The notes under the pieces are model-generated. The model worked only from the letters and a program-made list of their open reading frames with translations, was not told the DNA's origin and did not search any database. A stretch of 64,000 nucleotides of DNA from a bacterium (GTDB lineage Bacteria > Actinomycetota > Acidimicrobiia > Acidimicrobiales > CATQHL01), in assembly GCA_028824415.1 (NCBI GenBank), contig JAPPDX010000093.1:19156-83155 (forward strand), given 5' to 3'. Within the stretch, counting starts at the first letter, position 1; each line of letters opens with the position of its first letter. The position numbers were made by a program, and so were the translations under genes. Below are positions 53,576 to 62,544 of this stretch, piece after piece.

Positions 53576-53668
53576 GAATCGAAGGAGCAGACGGCACCCC
53601 CGATGACACCGCCCGGACCGCCGCAAACCCCCGAGGGCGGGGGCGGCGGATTGTGGCCAGCGGCCTGC

Positions 53669-54742
53669 TCAGACGCCTCCGCCCCCCATGGCCGCATGAG
53701 GGTGGTTCTCGATGAGGCCGGCAGAGGTGACCTGCACGAACGCGGCGTTGCGCCGGAACTCCTCGAGATCGGTGGCGTCGAGATAGCTCATGGCGCTCTT
53801 GACGCCACCGAGCAGTTGGTGCAGCACCTTGGAGACCTCACCCTGGTAGGGGACGAGACCTTCCACACCCTCGGGGGCACGGTGCTCGAAGTACTCGTCG
53901 TCCAGCTCGTCGCCGTGGCGTTCCGCCCGGCTCTCCACGGCCTCCCGCGAAGCCATACCCCGGATGCGCTTGACGAGCCCCTTGGCCGAGTGCTCCACCT
54001 CGCCGGGACTCTCCTTCGTGCCGGCGAACAGGCTGCCGATCATGACGGTGTCGGCACCAGCGGCGAGGGCCTTGGCGATGTCGCCGGAGGTTCGGATACC
54101 ACCGTCGGCGATGATCGGCACCCCGGCGGCACCCTTGACCGCATCGTCGATTGCGGTGAGCTGCGGCACCCCCACTCCCGCCACCAGCCGGGTCGTGCAC
54201 ACACCGCCGGGGCCGACCCCCACCTTGATGGCGTCGGCACCTGCGGCGGCCAGGTCGGCGGCGCCGGCAGCCGTGGCGACGTTGCCGGCCACCAACTCGA
54301 CGTCCCCGAAGGCGTCCTTGAGGCGCTTCACTCCGTCGATGGCGTGAGTGGCGTGACCGTGGGCGATGTCCAGCACAAGCACGTCGGCGCCCGCGGCGAC
54401 ACAGCTCTTGGCGCGCTCGAGCATGTCGTGGTCGGTGCCGACGGCTACGCCGACCGGCAGATCCGCGCCTGCCAGCTTGACCTTCTCCACCTCGAGGGCA
54501 TGCGCGAACGTCGGCAGGAAGCGGTGAATGATGCCGATTCCGCCGAGACGCGCCAGCGCGATCGCCATCTCGGACTCGCAAACAGTGTCCATGTTGGCCG
54601 CCACGACGGGCAGGTCCAGTTCGATGCCTGCCGAGAGCCGTGTCTTCAGGCTGACCTGGCGCCGCGAGCGCACTCGCGACCGGCGGGGCACCAACAACAC
54701 GTCGTCGTAGGTCAATCCTGTGCGCACGTCGTCCAGCGGCAT
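53669..54742 (-). CDS. guaB: IMP dehydrogenase without CBS domains
   Basis: 357-aa TIM-barrel enzyme converting IMP to [25 protein letters not shown] and [23 protein letters not shown] open the barrel. The catalytic loop is [22 protein letters not shown] with the reactive Cys, and [24 protein letters not shown] binds phosphate. The Bateman (two-CBS) module normally inserted after GIIHRF is replaced by about 20 residues. GVGVPQ and ESPGE favour IMPDH over GMP reductase, though this needs biochemical proof. ATG 54742 has GGAGG. Confidence 0.9.
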   Translation of the reverse strand: MPLDDVRTGLTYDDVLLVPRRSRVRSRRQVSLKTRLSAGIELDLPVVAANMDTVCESEMAIALARLGGIGIIHRFLPTFAHALEVEKVKLAGADLPVGVAVGTDHDMLERAKSCVAAGADVLVLDIAHGHATHAIDGVKRLKDAFGDVELVAGNVATAAGAADLAAAGADAIKVGVGPGGVCTTRLVAGVGVPQLTAIDDAVKGAAGVPIIADGGIRTSGDIAKALAAGADTVMIGSLFAGTKESPGEVEHSAKGLVKRIRGMASREAVESRAERHGDELDDEYFEHRAPEGVEGLVPYQGEVSKVLHQLLGGVKSAMSYLDATDLEEFRRNAAFVQVTSAGLIENHPHAAMGGGGV

Positions 54743-54821
54743 GCGGGAACCTCCACAACTGCGGTCCGGGGCTTCAGCGTATGGGCCGGCGCGCCCCCGA
54801 TCGCACCGGCGAGCAGACGCC

Positions 54822-55841
54822 TCAGTCTGCCACAGCGCCGGAGCGGTCCGAGAGCTCCGACGATCCGACCCGGCCGAGAAGATGGTCCGCGGCGGCACGC
54901 AGTGCTGCTGCGGCCGGCGTGTCGGGGAGATCGGTGAGCGCCGCTGCGGCGCGGTCCGCCCAGACCGATGCCGCGGCGTACGCCTCGGTGATCCCCGATC
55001 CCGAGCGAATGATCCGCCGCGCCAGGGCTGCGTCGGCCGGGCTCAGACGCGGACCGAGGATCGAACGCAACTGCTCGCCTGCCGGGGATTGGACGGCGAG
55101 CAGGACCGGCAACGTGTAGTTGCCCTCCCTCAGATCATGGCCCGCCGGCTTGCCGAGCATGTCCTCGGTGGAGATCACGTCCAGGATGTCGTCCACGATC
55201 TGGAAGGCCATCCCGTAGCTGTGCCCGAAGTCCGCCAGCGCTTCGGTGAGCGCCGGGGGCAGTCCGGCCACGATCGCCCCGACCCTGCACGAGGCGGCGA
55301 GGAGCGAAGCCGTCTTGCCGGTGATCGACAACTCGTAGTCCCGCACCGTCCGGTCGCAGTTGTAGGCGTCGTGGTACTCGCGGATCTGGCCCTCGCAGAG
55401 CCTCCCGATGGTGGCGGCGAGAAGCCCCGCCACGTCGGTGCCAAGGTCGGCGGAGATCTGGCTGGCTCGGGCCAGAAGGAAGTCACCGGCCAGGATCGCC
55501 GTGGCGTTACCCCAAGTGGCGTTGACGCTCGCCACGTTGCGGCGGGTGGTGGCGCCGTCGATCACGTCGTCGTGGTACAGCGAGCCCATGTGGACCAGCT
55601 CAACCGCCACGGCACCGGCGACGACGTCGTCGGAGCAGCTCCGGCCCTGCGGATCGGCGATTCCCGCGGCGGCGATCGTCAGGCCGGGCCGGATGCGCTT
55701 GCCTCCGGCGCCGATGAGGTGGCGCGCCACCGTCGACAGGAATTCCAGGTCGGAGCGGACCTCGGCGCGAAGGCGCTCCTCCACGCGATCCAGATCCGCG
55801 CTCAGGCTCGGAAGGACGAAGACCGGGTCGGTCGTTACCAC
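54822..55841 (-). CDS. Polyprenyl diphosphate synthase
   Basis: 339-aa trans-isoprenyl diphosphate synthase extending allylic diphosphates with IPP. First Asp-rich motif [14 protein letters not shown], second VDDILDV, plus GGKRIRPGL near the N-terminus and [13 protein letters not shown]. Residues before the first motif are small, which favours long-chain (C30-C50) products such as the menaquinone tail, but chain length is a guess. GTG 55841. Confidence 0.93.
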   Translation of the reverse strand: MVTTDPVFVLPSLSADLDRVEERLRAEVRSDLEFLSTVARHLIGAGGKRIRPGLTIAAAGIADPQGRSCSDDVVAGAVAVELVHMGSLYHDDVIDGATTRRNVASVNATWGNATAILAGDFLLARASQISADLGTDVAGLLAATIGRLCEGQIREYHDAYNCDRTVRDYELSITGKTASLLAASCRVGAIVAGLPPALTEALADFGHSYGMAFQIVDDILDVISTEDMLGKPAGHDLREGNYTLPVLLAVQSPAGEQLRSILGPRLSPADAALARRIIRSGSGITEAYAAASVWADRAAAALTDLPDTPAAAALRAAADHLLGRVGSSELSDRSGAVAD

Positions 55842-55847
55842 GCTGCG

Positions 55848-55853
55848 AGGATA
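55848..55853 (-). promoter_or_regulatory. Candidate -10 box, leaderless start of the prenyl synthase gene
   Basis: TATCCT on the minus strand, 6 nt before GTG 55841. The divergent clpC gene, in contrast, has a clear ribosome-binding site. Confidence 0.4.
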
Positions 55854-55963
55854 AGCCGGGATACCCCGCGACAGGCCTCACCTGTACACTTGGAATGACT
55901 GCGGTGGCCGCGTTGTTGGGTCTCGCGAACCAACACCGCGCCGACGCGTCGCCAGGAGGATTG

Positions 55964-58504
55964 ATGTTCGAGAGATTCACAGACCGTGCTCGCCGGGTGG
56001 TCGTGCTGGCCCAGGAGGAGGCGCGGCTGCTGAACCACAACTACATCGGCACCGAGCACATCCTGCTGGGGCTGATCCATGAGGGCGAGGGCGTGGCGGC
56101 GCGGGCTCTGGAGTCGCTGGGCATCTCTCTCGAGCGGGTACGTGAGCAGGTTGAGGAGATCATCGGCAAGGGCGGCACCCTGCCGAGCGGCCACATCCCG
56201 TTCACGCCGCGGGCCAAGAAGGTTCTGGAACTCTCGCTCCGCGAGGCCCTGCAACTGGGCCACAACTACATCGGCACCGAGCACATCCTGCTGGGGCTGA
56301 TCCGCGAGGGTGAGGGGGTCGCCGCCCAGGTGCTGTCCAAGCTGGGGGCCGACCTGGCCAAGGTTCGCCAGCACGTGATCCAGTTGCTGTCGGGTTACGG
56401 CAGCAGTGGCGAGCGCGCGGAGAAGGCCTCGGCAGGTGGCGGGCGCGGCAAGTCGTCGGGCACCTCGCACGTCCTGGACCAGTTCGGCCGTAATCTCACC
56501 CAACTGGCGAAGGACAACAAGCTCGACCCGGTGGTGGGGCGCCTGCGCGAGACCGAACGGGTCATGCAGGTTCTGTCGCGGCGCACCAAGAACAACCCGG
56601 TGCTGATCGGCGAACCGGGCGTCGGCAAGACCGCCATCGTGGAGGGCCTCGCCCAACGCATCGCGGCCGACAACGTCCCCGGCACCATCGAGAACAAGCA
56701 GCTGTACACGCTCGATCTCGGCGCCCTCGTGGCAGGCAGCCGTTACCGGGGCGACTTCGAAGAGCGCCTCAAGAAGGTCCTCAAGGAGATCAAGGGCCGC
56801 GGCGACATCATCCTGTTCATCGACGAGCTCCACACCCTGGTGGGCGCAGGGGCGGCCGAGGGCGCCATCGACGCGGCTTCGATCCTCAAGCCCATGCTGG
56901 CGCGCGGCGAGTTGCAGACCATAGGGGCCACCACTCTCGACGAGTACCGCAAGCACCTGGAGAAGGACTCGGCGCTGGAACGTCGCTTCCAGCCGATCAA
57001 GGTGGCCGAACCCAGCGTCGGTGACACCATCGAGATCCTCAAGGGGCTACGCGACCGCTACGAGGCCCACCACCGGGTGACGATCACCGATCAGGCACTG
57101 GTGGCCGCGGCCAACCTGGCCGACCGGTACATCTCGGACCGGCACCTGCCCGACAAGGCAATCGACCTGATTGACGAGGCCGGTTCGCGCCTGCATCTCA
57201 AGCGCATGGACGTCCCGACGAACCTGCTGGAGATCGACGCCGAGATCGGTGTCGTGGCGACCCGCAAACAGCAGGCCATCGAGGCGCAGGACTTCGAGGA
57301 GGCCAGCCGCCTGCGCGACCGGGAGAAGGAGTTGCTGACCCAGCGCGAGACGGCCGAGGCCGAAACCCGCAGCGCCGGCGTGGACCTGTTCGACGAGGTC
57401 GACGAGGAAGGAATCGCCGAGGTGCTCTCGGTGTGGACCGGCATCCCCGTCTACAAGCTCACCGAGGAGGAGACCGTCAAGCTGCTCCGCATGGAGGAAG
57501 AGCTGCACAAGCGGGTCGTCGGCCAGAACAACGCCATCGGATCGGTCAGCCAGGCGATTCGCCGCACACGGGCCGGGCTGAAGGACCCCAAGCGGCCCTC
57601 CGGCTCATTCATCTTCCTGGGCCCGTCGGGCGTGGGCAAGACCGAATTGGCCAAGACCCTCGCCGAGTTCCTCTTCGGCGATGACAACGCTCTGATCAGC
57701 CTCGACATGTCGGAGTACATGGAGAAACACGCCGTCAGCCGGCTTATCGGGGCGCCCCCCGGCTACGTGGGCTACGACGAGGGCGGGCAACTCACCGAGG
57801 CGGTGCGCCGCAAGCCGTTCTCCGTGGTGCTGTTCGATGAGATCGAGAAGGCCCATCCGGACGTGTTCAACTCGCTCCTGCAGATCCTGGAGGAGGGGCG
57901 GCTCACGGACAGCCAGGGACGCTCGGTGGACTTCAAGAACACCGTGCTGATCATGACCTCCAATCTCGGCACGCAGGATCTCCGCAAGGCCACGCTGGGC
58001 TTCGCCCGTGCCGACAAGACGGTGTCCTACGAGGCCATGAAGGAGAAGGTCACCGACGCCCTGAAGAAGCACTTCCGGCCCGAGTTCCTGAACCGGGTGG
58101 ACGAGGTCATCGTGTTCCACGAACTCAGCCCCGAGGAGGTCACCCAGATCGTGGACCTCATGATGCGGCGGGTCGCCGACCAATTGTCGGGCCAGGGCAT
58201 GGGCCTCGAGATCACCCCGGAGGCCAAGGTGCTGCTGGCCGAGGAGGGCTACGACCCCACGCTCGGCGCGCGACCGCTGCGCCGGGCAATCCAGCGACTC
58301 GTCGAGGATCCCCTGTCGGAGCAGTTGCTGCACCGGGAGTTCCGGGCTGGGCAGATCATCATCGTGGACGCCACCGACGAGCCTGCCGATGAGGACGCCG
58401 GGGACACCACGAACCCCGGCGGCTCGCCGAAGCGACGCATCGTCTTCAAGGCCGTCGAAGGCTTCGAACCCCCGTCCACCGTCGAGGAGATGGTCGCCCA
58501 CTGA
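55964..58504 (+). CDS. clpC: ATP-dependent Clp protease ATPase subunit ClpC
   Basis: 846-aa AAA+ unfoldase feeding ClpP. Two Clp-N repeats ([20 protein letters not shown] and a near copy at about residue 100), first AAA module with [17 protein letters not shown] and FIDELHTL, a UVR/M-domain segment ([19 protein letters not shown]), second AAA module [20 protein letters not shown] short acidic C-tail follows. ATG 55964 with AGGAGG; the track's earlier start is not needed. Confidence 0.97.
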   Translation: MFERFTDRARRVVVLAQEEARLLNHNYIGTEHILLGLIHEGEGVAARALESLGISLERVREQVEEIIGKGGTLPSGHIPFTPRAKKVLELSLREALQLGHNYIGTEHILLGLIREGEGVAAQVLSKLGADLAKVRQHVIQLLSGYGSSGERAEKASAGGGRGKSSGTSHVLDQFGRNLTQLAKDNKLDPVVGRLRETERVMQVLSRRTKNNPVLIGEPGVGKTAIVEGLAQRIAADNVPGTIENKQLYTLDLGALVAGSRYRGDFEERLKKVLKEIKGRGDIILFIDELHTLVGAGAAEGAIDAASILKPMLARGELQTIGATTLDEYRKHLEKDSALERRFQPIKVAEPSVGDTIEILKGLRDRYEAHHRVTITDQALVAAANLADRYISDRHLPDKAIDLIDEAGSRLHLKRMDVPTNLLEIDAEIGVVATRKQQAIEAQDFEEASRLRDREKELLTQRETAEAETRSAGVDLFDEVDEEGIAEVLSVWTGIPVYKLTEEETVKLLRMEEELHKRVVGQNNAIGSVSQAIRRTRAGLKDPKRPSGSFIFLGPSGVGKTELAKTLAEFLFGDDNALISLDMSEYMEKHAVSRLIGAPPGYVGYDEGGQLTEAVRRKPFSVVLFDEIEKAHPDVFNSLLQILEEGRLTDSQGRSVDFKNTVLIMTSNLGTQDLRKATLGFARADKTVSYEAMKEKVTDALKKHFRPEFLNRVDEVIVFHELSPEEVTQIVDLMMRRVADQLSGQGMGLEITPEAKVLLAEEGYDPTLGARPLRRAIQRLVEDPLSEQLLHREFRAGQIIIVDATDEPADEDAGDTTNPGGSPKRRIVFKAVEGFEPPSTVEEMVAH

Positions 58505-58593
58505 CCGTGCGACTCCGGCACGGGCCCGCCGACGAATCCGGCGGCCTGCACGCTCTCCCGCAGGCACGCGACGCCCGCGCGGGTCGCCGCGGC

Positions 58594-60720
58594 ATGCGGA
58601 GACTGCTGCTGGGAATCATGCTGGCAGGGGCCCTGCTGGCGACAACCGCCTGCGAAGTGGGCGTCGGGGTGGACATCGACGTGGCCGAGAACGGCTCGGG
58701 CACGGTGGCGGTGGGGGTCAGCCTCGATCGCGCTGCCGCGGACACCCTCGGCGACCTCGCATCCCGGCTTGACCTCCAGGACCTGGCACTCGCCGGCTGG
58801 GACGTGACCGGACCGGCCCGCGAGGCCGACAACCTGCTCTGGGTCCGGGCCACGAAGCGCTTCGGGAGCTCCGAGGAACTCCCGTCGGTGCTGGCGGAGA
58901 TCGCCGGACCGGACGTCTTCGGCGGCTTCCAGCTGCGCCGCCGGGCCGAGTTCGCCGAACAGACCTGGGAGGTGGCGGGCCAGGTGGATCCCGCCGCGGC
59001 GCTGCCGGAACTGTTCGACACTCTGGCCTACAACGAAGGGCTGGGGGAGCGCGTGCGGGCGGCCATCGGTGACTTCGGCGGCGACGTGCCGCTCGAGGGA
59101 CTCACCGTACGCCTGAGCATCGACCTGCCCGGAAGCCTGACCACCGGTGCCGGCGATTTCACCTGGACGGCACTCACGGAGGACTCCTCGCCGGTTGCGG
59201 TGCGCATGGCCGCACGCGAGGAAAACACCACTGCCAAGACGCTGCGGCTCGTCGGACTCGCCGCGGCGGCGCTGTTCGTGCTTGCGCTGCTGCTGAACGT
59301 GCTGGGGTGGTGGTACATCAGGCGCGTTCGCAAACGCAGGGCGAGCGCCCTCATGGCCAAGGCCGACAGCGAGCAGATCCCCGCCGTCATCGCCGGCGCT
59401 GACGAGAGCGCCGTCTCAAGCGCCGCAGACGCGCCGGAGCCGGAGACCCCGTGGGGGGCGGTCGAGAGTGAGACGATGGATGGTCTCAATGACACCGTCG
59501 ACTGGAGTGAATTGGCCGATTCGGGATTCGAGGACCTGTCCGGCGACATCGAGGAACTGACTCCTGGCGACGCCGTCTCGGGTGACTGGACCGCCTCGGG
59601 CGACTGGACCGCCTCGGGCGAGGAGAGCCACGGTGTCCAGCCGGCGACCGACGCCGCGGAGGAGTTCGAGGCAACGGCCCCGGCTCTGGACGAACCGACC
59701 TTCGAACCAGCGCCGATCGTCGGCTGGGTGCCTGCGGAGCAGCCCTCGACGTCTGGCGAGCCGGTGGAGACCGGTGAGGTAGAGACCGAGGAGCCTGCGA
59801 CACCGGACGATCCCGAGCCCGATGAGTCTGACGAACCCGACGAGACCGACGAGACCGATGGGTCTCACGAGACCGACGAAGCCGACGAGACCACGGCGGC
59901 GGGCGAAGCCGACGAGACCGACGAGACCGATGGGTCTCACGAGACCGACGAAGCCGACGAGACCACGGCGGCGGGCGAAGCCGACGAGACCGACGAAGCC
60001 GACGAGACCACGGCGGCGGGCGAAGCCGACGAGGCCGCCGAACTTGACGACCAGTCGGACGAGACCACGGCAGATGCGGCTGCCGCGCCCACCCCTTCGT
60101 CGAGTGGCCTGAAGCTGGTGGTGATCGGTGGCTGGGGTGTGCTGTTCCAGCCGGCCGACCCGGCGGTTGAGTTGCTGGTGCCGTTCGTGCGGCAGGCCGG
60201 GTCAACCGCCTCCCCCGCCGAGATTCGCGAGTCCTACCGCCTCGCAACTCTCGGTCGCCTCACCCCCGATCAACTGTGGGAGTCCTGCGGCCTGACCGGA
60301 ACACCGACCTGGACCCACGGCCCCTACACGGGCCGGATGTCCGTGCCTGCCGGCGCAGCCGACTTCGTCCGCGCACTCCTGAGCCGGCGCATCGCCGTGG
60401 CCTGCATCACCAACGACGTGTCCGAGTGGTCGTGGCGCCTGCGGGCCTGGACGGGCTTCGAGGCGATCACGCCGTGGGTCGTCAGCAGTGACATCGGGAT
60501 CCGCAAACCCGATCCCGGGGTCTTCGAGATGCTGCGACGGGTGTCGGAGATCCCCTTCGCCAGTTGCCTGGTCATCGACAACGACGTCCGGACCCTCGAC
60601 GCGGCGCGCTCACTGGGCATGTCGACCGGACTGTTCGGCGTATCGCCGGCGGAGGCATCCCCCGACGGGACCACCCACACCCCAGTCGGCGACTTCACCG
60701 ACCTGCTGCGCCGGACGTAG
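58594..60720 (+). CDS. LppM-type lipoprotein fused through a TM helix to an inactive HAD domain
   Basis: 708 aa. A lipoprotein signal MRRLLLGIMLAGALLATTAC is followed by an extracytoplasmic LppM/DUF3153-like domain (about residues 20-215). A TM helix comes next (about 225-247, LVGLAAAALFVLALLLNVLG), then RRVRKRR, so the rest is cytoplasmic: an acidic repeat linker of about 250 residues and a C-terminal HAD domain (about 505-700). HAD motif I reads VVIGGWGVLF where FDxGGVLF is expected, so the nucleophile Asp is Gly. Motif II (CITND), the Lys (IRKPDPGVF) and motif IV (VIDND) remain. It may be a ligand-binding or scaffold domain. It starts 89 bp after clpC. Confidence 0.85.
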   Translation: MRRLLLGIMLAGALLATTACEVGVGVDIDVAENGSGTVAVGVSLDRAAADTLGDLASRLDLQDLALAGWDVTGPAREADNLLWVRATKRFGSSEELPSVLAEIAGPDVFGGFQLRRRAEFAEQTWEVAGQVDPAAALPELFDTLAYNEGLGERVRAAIGDFGGDVPLEGLTVRLSIDLPGSLTTGAGDFTWTALTEDSSPVAVRMAAREENTTAKTLRLVGLAAAALFVLALLLNVLGWWYIRRVRKRRASALMAKADSEQIPAVIAGADESAVSSAADAPEPETPWGAVESETMDGLNDTVDWSELADSGFEDLSGDIEELTPGDAVSGDWTASGDWTASGEESHGVQPATDAAEEFEATAPALDEPTFEPAPIVGWVPAEQPSTSGEPVETGEVETEEPATPDDPEPDESDEPDETDETDGSHETDEADETTAAGEADETDETDGSHETDEADETTAAGEADETDEADETTAAGEADEAAELDDQSDETTADAAAAPTPSSSGLKLVVIGGWGVLFQPADPAVELLVPFVRQAGSTASPAEIRESYRLATLGRLTPDQLWESCGLTGTPTWTHGPYTGRMSVPAGAADFVRALLSRRIAVACITNDVSEWSWRLRAWTGFEAITPWVVSSDIGIRKPDPGVFEMLRRVSEIPFASCLVIDNDVRTLDAARSLGMSTGLFGVSPAEASPDGTTHTPVGDFTDLLRRT
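59839..60027 (+). repeat. 72-bp tandem repeat, 2.6 copies, in the linker
   Basis: Units at 59839-59910 and 59911-59982 are identical in the translated DETDETDGSHETDEADETTAAGEA; a 45-bp third copy ends at 60027. It lies inside the LppM-HAD gene. Confidence 0.92.
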
Positions 60721-60737
60721 CCCCGCCGAAGCGGGGC
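60720..60737. terminator. Hairpin between convergent genes
   Basis: GCCCCGC-CGAA-GCGGGGC: 7-bp stem closed by a CGAA loop, starting at the last base of the LppM-HAD stop. It may serve both this gene and the convergent Nudix gene. Confidence 0.6.
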
Positions 60738-60753
60738 GGCTCACCAGTTCGGG

Positions 60754-61272
60754 TCAGTCCCCCACTGCCGCGTCGCCGATATCAGATTCGGCGAGCAGCC
60801 CCGACAGGGCATCCGCCACGATCAGGCGGTGGTCGAACGCCAACCGAACCCGATCTCCCACCACTTCGGCGACCGCCACCAGTTCGGCACGGGCTGCGTC
60901 GCTGCCACCCCGAGGCACCTCTGCCAGCTCGGCCACGATCGCCCCGTATGCCACGGTCACCACCCGCATCCGCGGATCCCGGGCCGGATGCCCATAGGCA
61001 CCTAGTTGAACGAGACGGCTGCGCTCGGTACTCACGCCCGTCTCCTCCAGCAGCTCCCTGGCGGCTGCCTCCTCCAGATCCTCATCGGGTCCGACGAACC
61101 CGCCCGGCAATGCCCATGCGCCTTCGAAAGGGGCCTTCCCCCGCTGGATCAGCAACACCTTCAGCTGGTCCTCCACCCGAGTCAATAGAACGATGTCGAC
61201 CGTCACCGCAAAGGGTGCGAAAGCCCCGGGGTCGTAGCCCTCGGGCCGGGGCTCGACGCTGCAGGCGATCAT
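60754..61272 (-). CDS. Nudix hydrolase
   Basis: 172 aa. Nudix box GGFVGPDEDLEEAAARELLEETGV; the preceding VDIVLLTRVEDQLKVLLIQRGKAPFEGAWALPGG is the ADP-ribose-pyrophosphatase/NrtR-like pattern. There is no HTH, so it is an enzyme rather than a regulator. It lies 5 bp downstream of the HD-domain gene and is probably in its operon. Substrate unknown; a nucleotide sugar or ADP-ribose is likely. Confidence 0.88.
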   Translation of the reverse strand: MIACSVEPRPEGYDPGAFAPFAVTVDIVLLTRVEDQLKVLLIQRGKAPFEGAWALPGGFVGPDEDLEEAAARELLEETGVSTERSRLVQLGAYGHPARDPRMRVVTVAYGAIVAELAEVPRGGSDAARAELVAVAEVVGDRVRLAFDHRLIVADALSGLLAESDIGDAAVGD

Positions 61273-61277
61273 GGGTG

Positions 61278-61850
61278 CTAGGCGTGGTACTCGGCGATGG
61301 GGCGGCTGAGAATCTCCTTCACGAGTGGCACGAAGTCCTCCAGCGGCAGATCGTCGTAGTCCGGGTCGAAGGAGTTCTGGTCGTAGGAGGCGCAGAAGTC
61401 CACGCAGCGGTCGTAGTACGGCGATGCCCTGTGGCGCTCACGGACATCTCGGTCCCCGCCGAGGTGGTGGAAGTAGTAGTAGCCCTGGAACATCCCGTGG
61501 TGGCGGACGACCCAGGTGATCTCCTGGCTCACGAACGGCGCCAGGATCTCGGCGGCGACCGCGCTGTGGTTCTCCGGTGCCAGCACATCGCCGATGTCGT
61601 GGAACAGCGCCGCCACGACGAACTCGCCCGACTCACCGTTGCGCAGCGCCCGCGTGGCCGCCTGGCGGCTGTGGCGTGCCCTGTCGATCGGATAGCCCAG
61701 CGTGGGACCCTCCAGGAGGCGGAAGGTCGCCAGAAGGTTGGCGACCAACTCTCCGGCCGTGTGATCCCGGTACAACCTGTCGAGGCGCAGGTAGTCGTCC
61801 TTCGTGCCTTCGCTCATCTGCGTCCACTCGACCGGGATGACCTCGCTCAT
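61278..61850 (-). CDS. HD-domain protein, possibly PhnZ/MIOX-like diiron oxygenase
   Basis: 190 aa. Metal-ligand pattern RARHSRQAATRAL (His), ALFHDIGDVL (His-Asp), ENHSAVAAEILAPF (His), VRHHGMFQGYYY (His) and a later Asp. The HD-...-H-...-H arrangement followed by aromatic residues resembles the PhnZ and inositol-oxygenase branch of HD proteins, which cleave C-P or C-C bonds with O2, rather than nucleotide phosphohydrolases. No phosphonate genes are nearby, so the assignment is tentative. Confidence 0.75.
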   Translation of the reverse strand: MSEVIPVEWTQMSEGTKDDYLRLDRLYRDHTAGELVANLLATFRLLEGPTLGYPIDRARHSRQAATRALRNGESGEFVVAALFHDIGDVLAPENHSAVAAEILAPFVSQEITWVVRHHGMFQGYYYFHHLGGDRDVRERHRASPYYDRCVDFCASYDQNSFDPDYDDLPLEDFVPLVKEILSRPIAEYHA

Positions 61851-61868
61851 CGATCCTCTCTTGCTTCT

Positions 61869-62540
61869 CTAGCGGCTGCGCAGAGTCAGTTGTCGCCGAT
61901 CGCGAATGACGTAGCGATTGCCCAACCGGTCCAGCCAGCCGAGACGCACGAACTGCGAGATGGCCTTGTTGACCCGCTCCCGCGAGGCGCCGACCATCGC
62001 TGCCAACTCCTCCTGGGTGACCGGCAGCACGAAGCTGTCTTCTTCGCCGGCGAAGCCCAGCAGGCGCTTGGCGGTGCGACCCACCACGTCGAGGAATACT
62101 GCATCGGTCAGTGCTGTGCCGGCGGCCCGCAGACGGCGCGTCAACATGGACACGACCCGCCAGAGATGGTCGGGGTGGTCCTCGTACAGGTGACGCACCG
62201 GGCCGTAGGGAACGGCCAGCACTTCGGTGGTCTCGAGGGCGCGCGCGCTGGCAGAACGGCCCCGGCCATCGAACAGGCCCATCTCGCCGAACAGGTCGCC
62301 CTCCTCCATCAGCGAGATAACCGAGTCGCGTCCGTCGACCGCCGTGGTGACGATCGCGATCCGGCCCGAGAGCACCACGTACATGGCGTCAGGGCGGTCG
62401 CCCATCGTGAACAGGGTGTCGCCGCGCGCGAGCGTCCGGCACACGGAGTAGTCCGCAACGTCGGCCAGGAGCCCCTCTCCGATGCCGTCGAAGATCTCCG
62501 TCTGCGAGAGCAACTTGGCGTCAACCATGACGAGCGCCAT
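61869..62540 (-). CDS. CRP/FNR-family transcriptional regulator
   Basis: 223 aa from ATG 62540, or 219 aa from ATG 62528. Cyclic-nucleotide-binding beta-roll (about residues 20-130; GDLFGEMGLFDGRGRSASARA resembles the phosphate-binding cassette GExALxxxxxRxA) and a C-terminal winged HTH (TQEELAAMVGASRERVNKAISQFVRLGWL). No FNR-type Cys cluster is present. The GE...R residues suggest cAMP binding as in actinobacterial Crp/GlxR. It is divergent from ispDF with only a few bases between the starts. Confidence 0.9.
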   Translation of the reverse strand: MALVMVDAKLLSQTEIFDGIGEGLLADVADYSVCRTLARGDTLFTMGDRPDAMYVVLSGRIAIVTTAVDGRDSVISLMEEGDLFGEMGLFDGRGRSASARALETTEVLAVPYGPVRHLYEDHPDHLWRVVSMLTRRLRAAGTALTDAVFLDVVGRTAKRLLGFAGEEDSFVLPVTQEELAAMVGASRERVNKAISQFVRLGWLDRLGNRYVIRDRRQLTLRSR

Positions 62541-62544
62541 GCTA

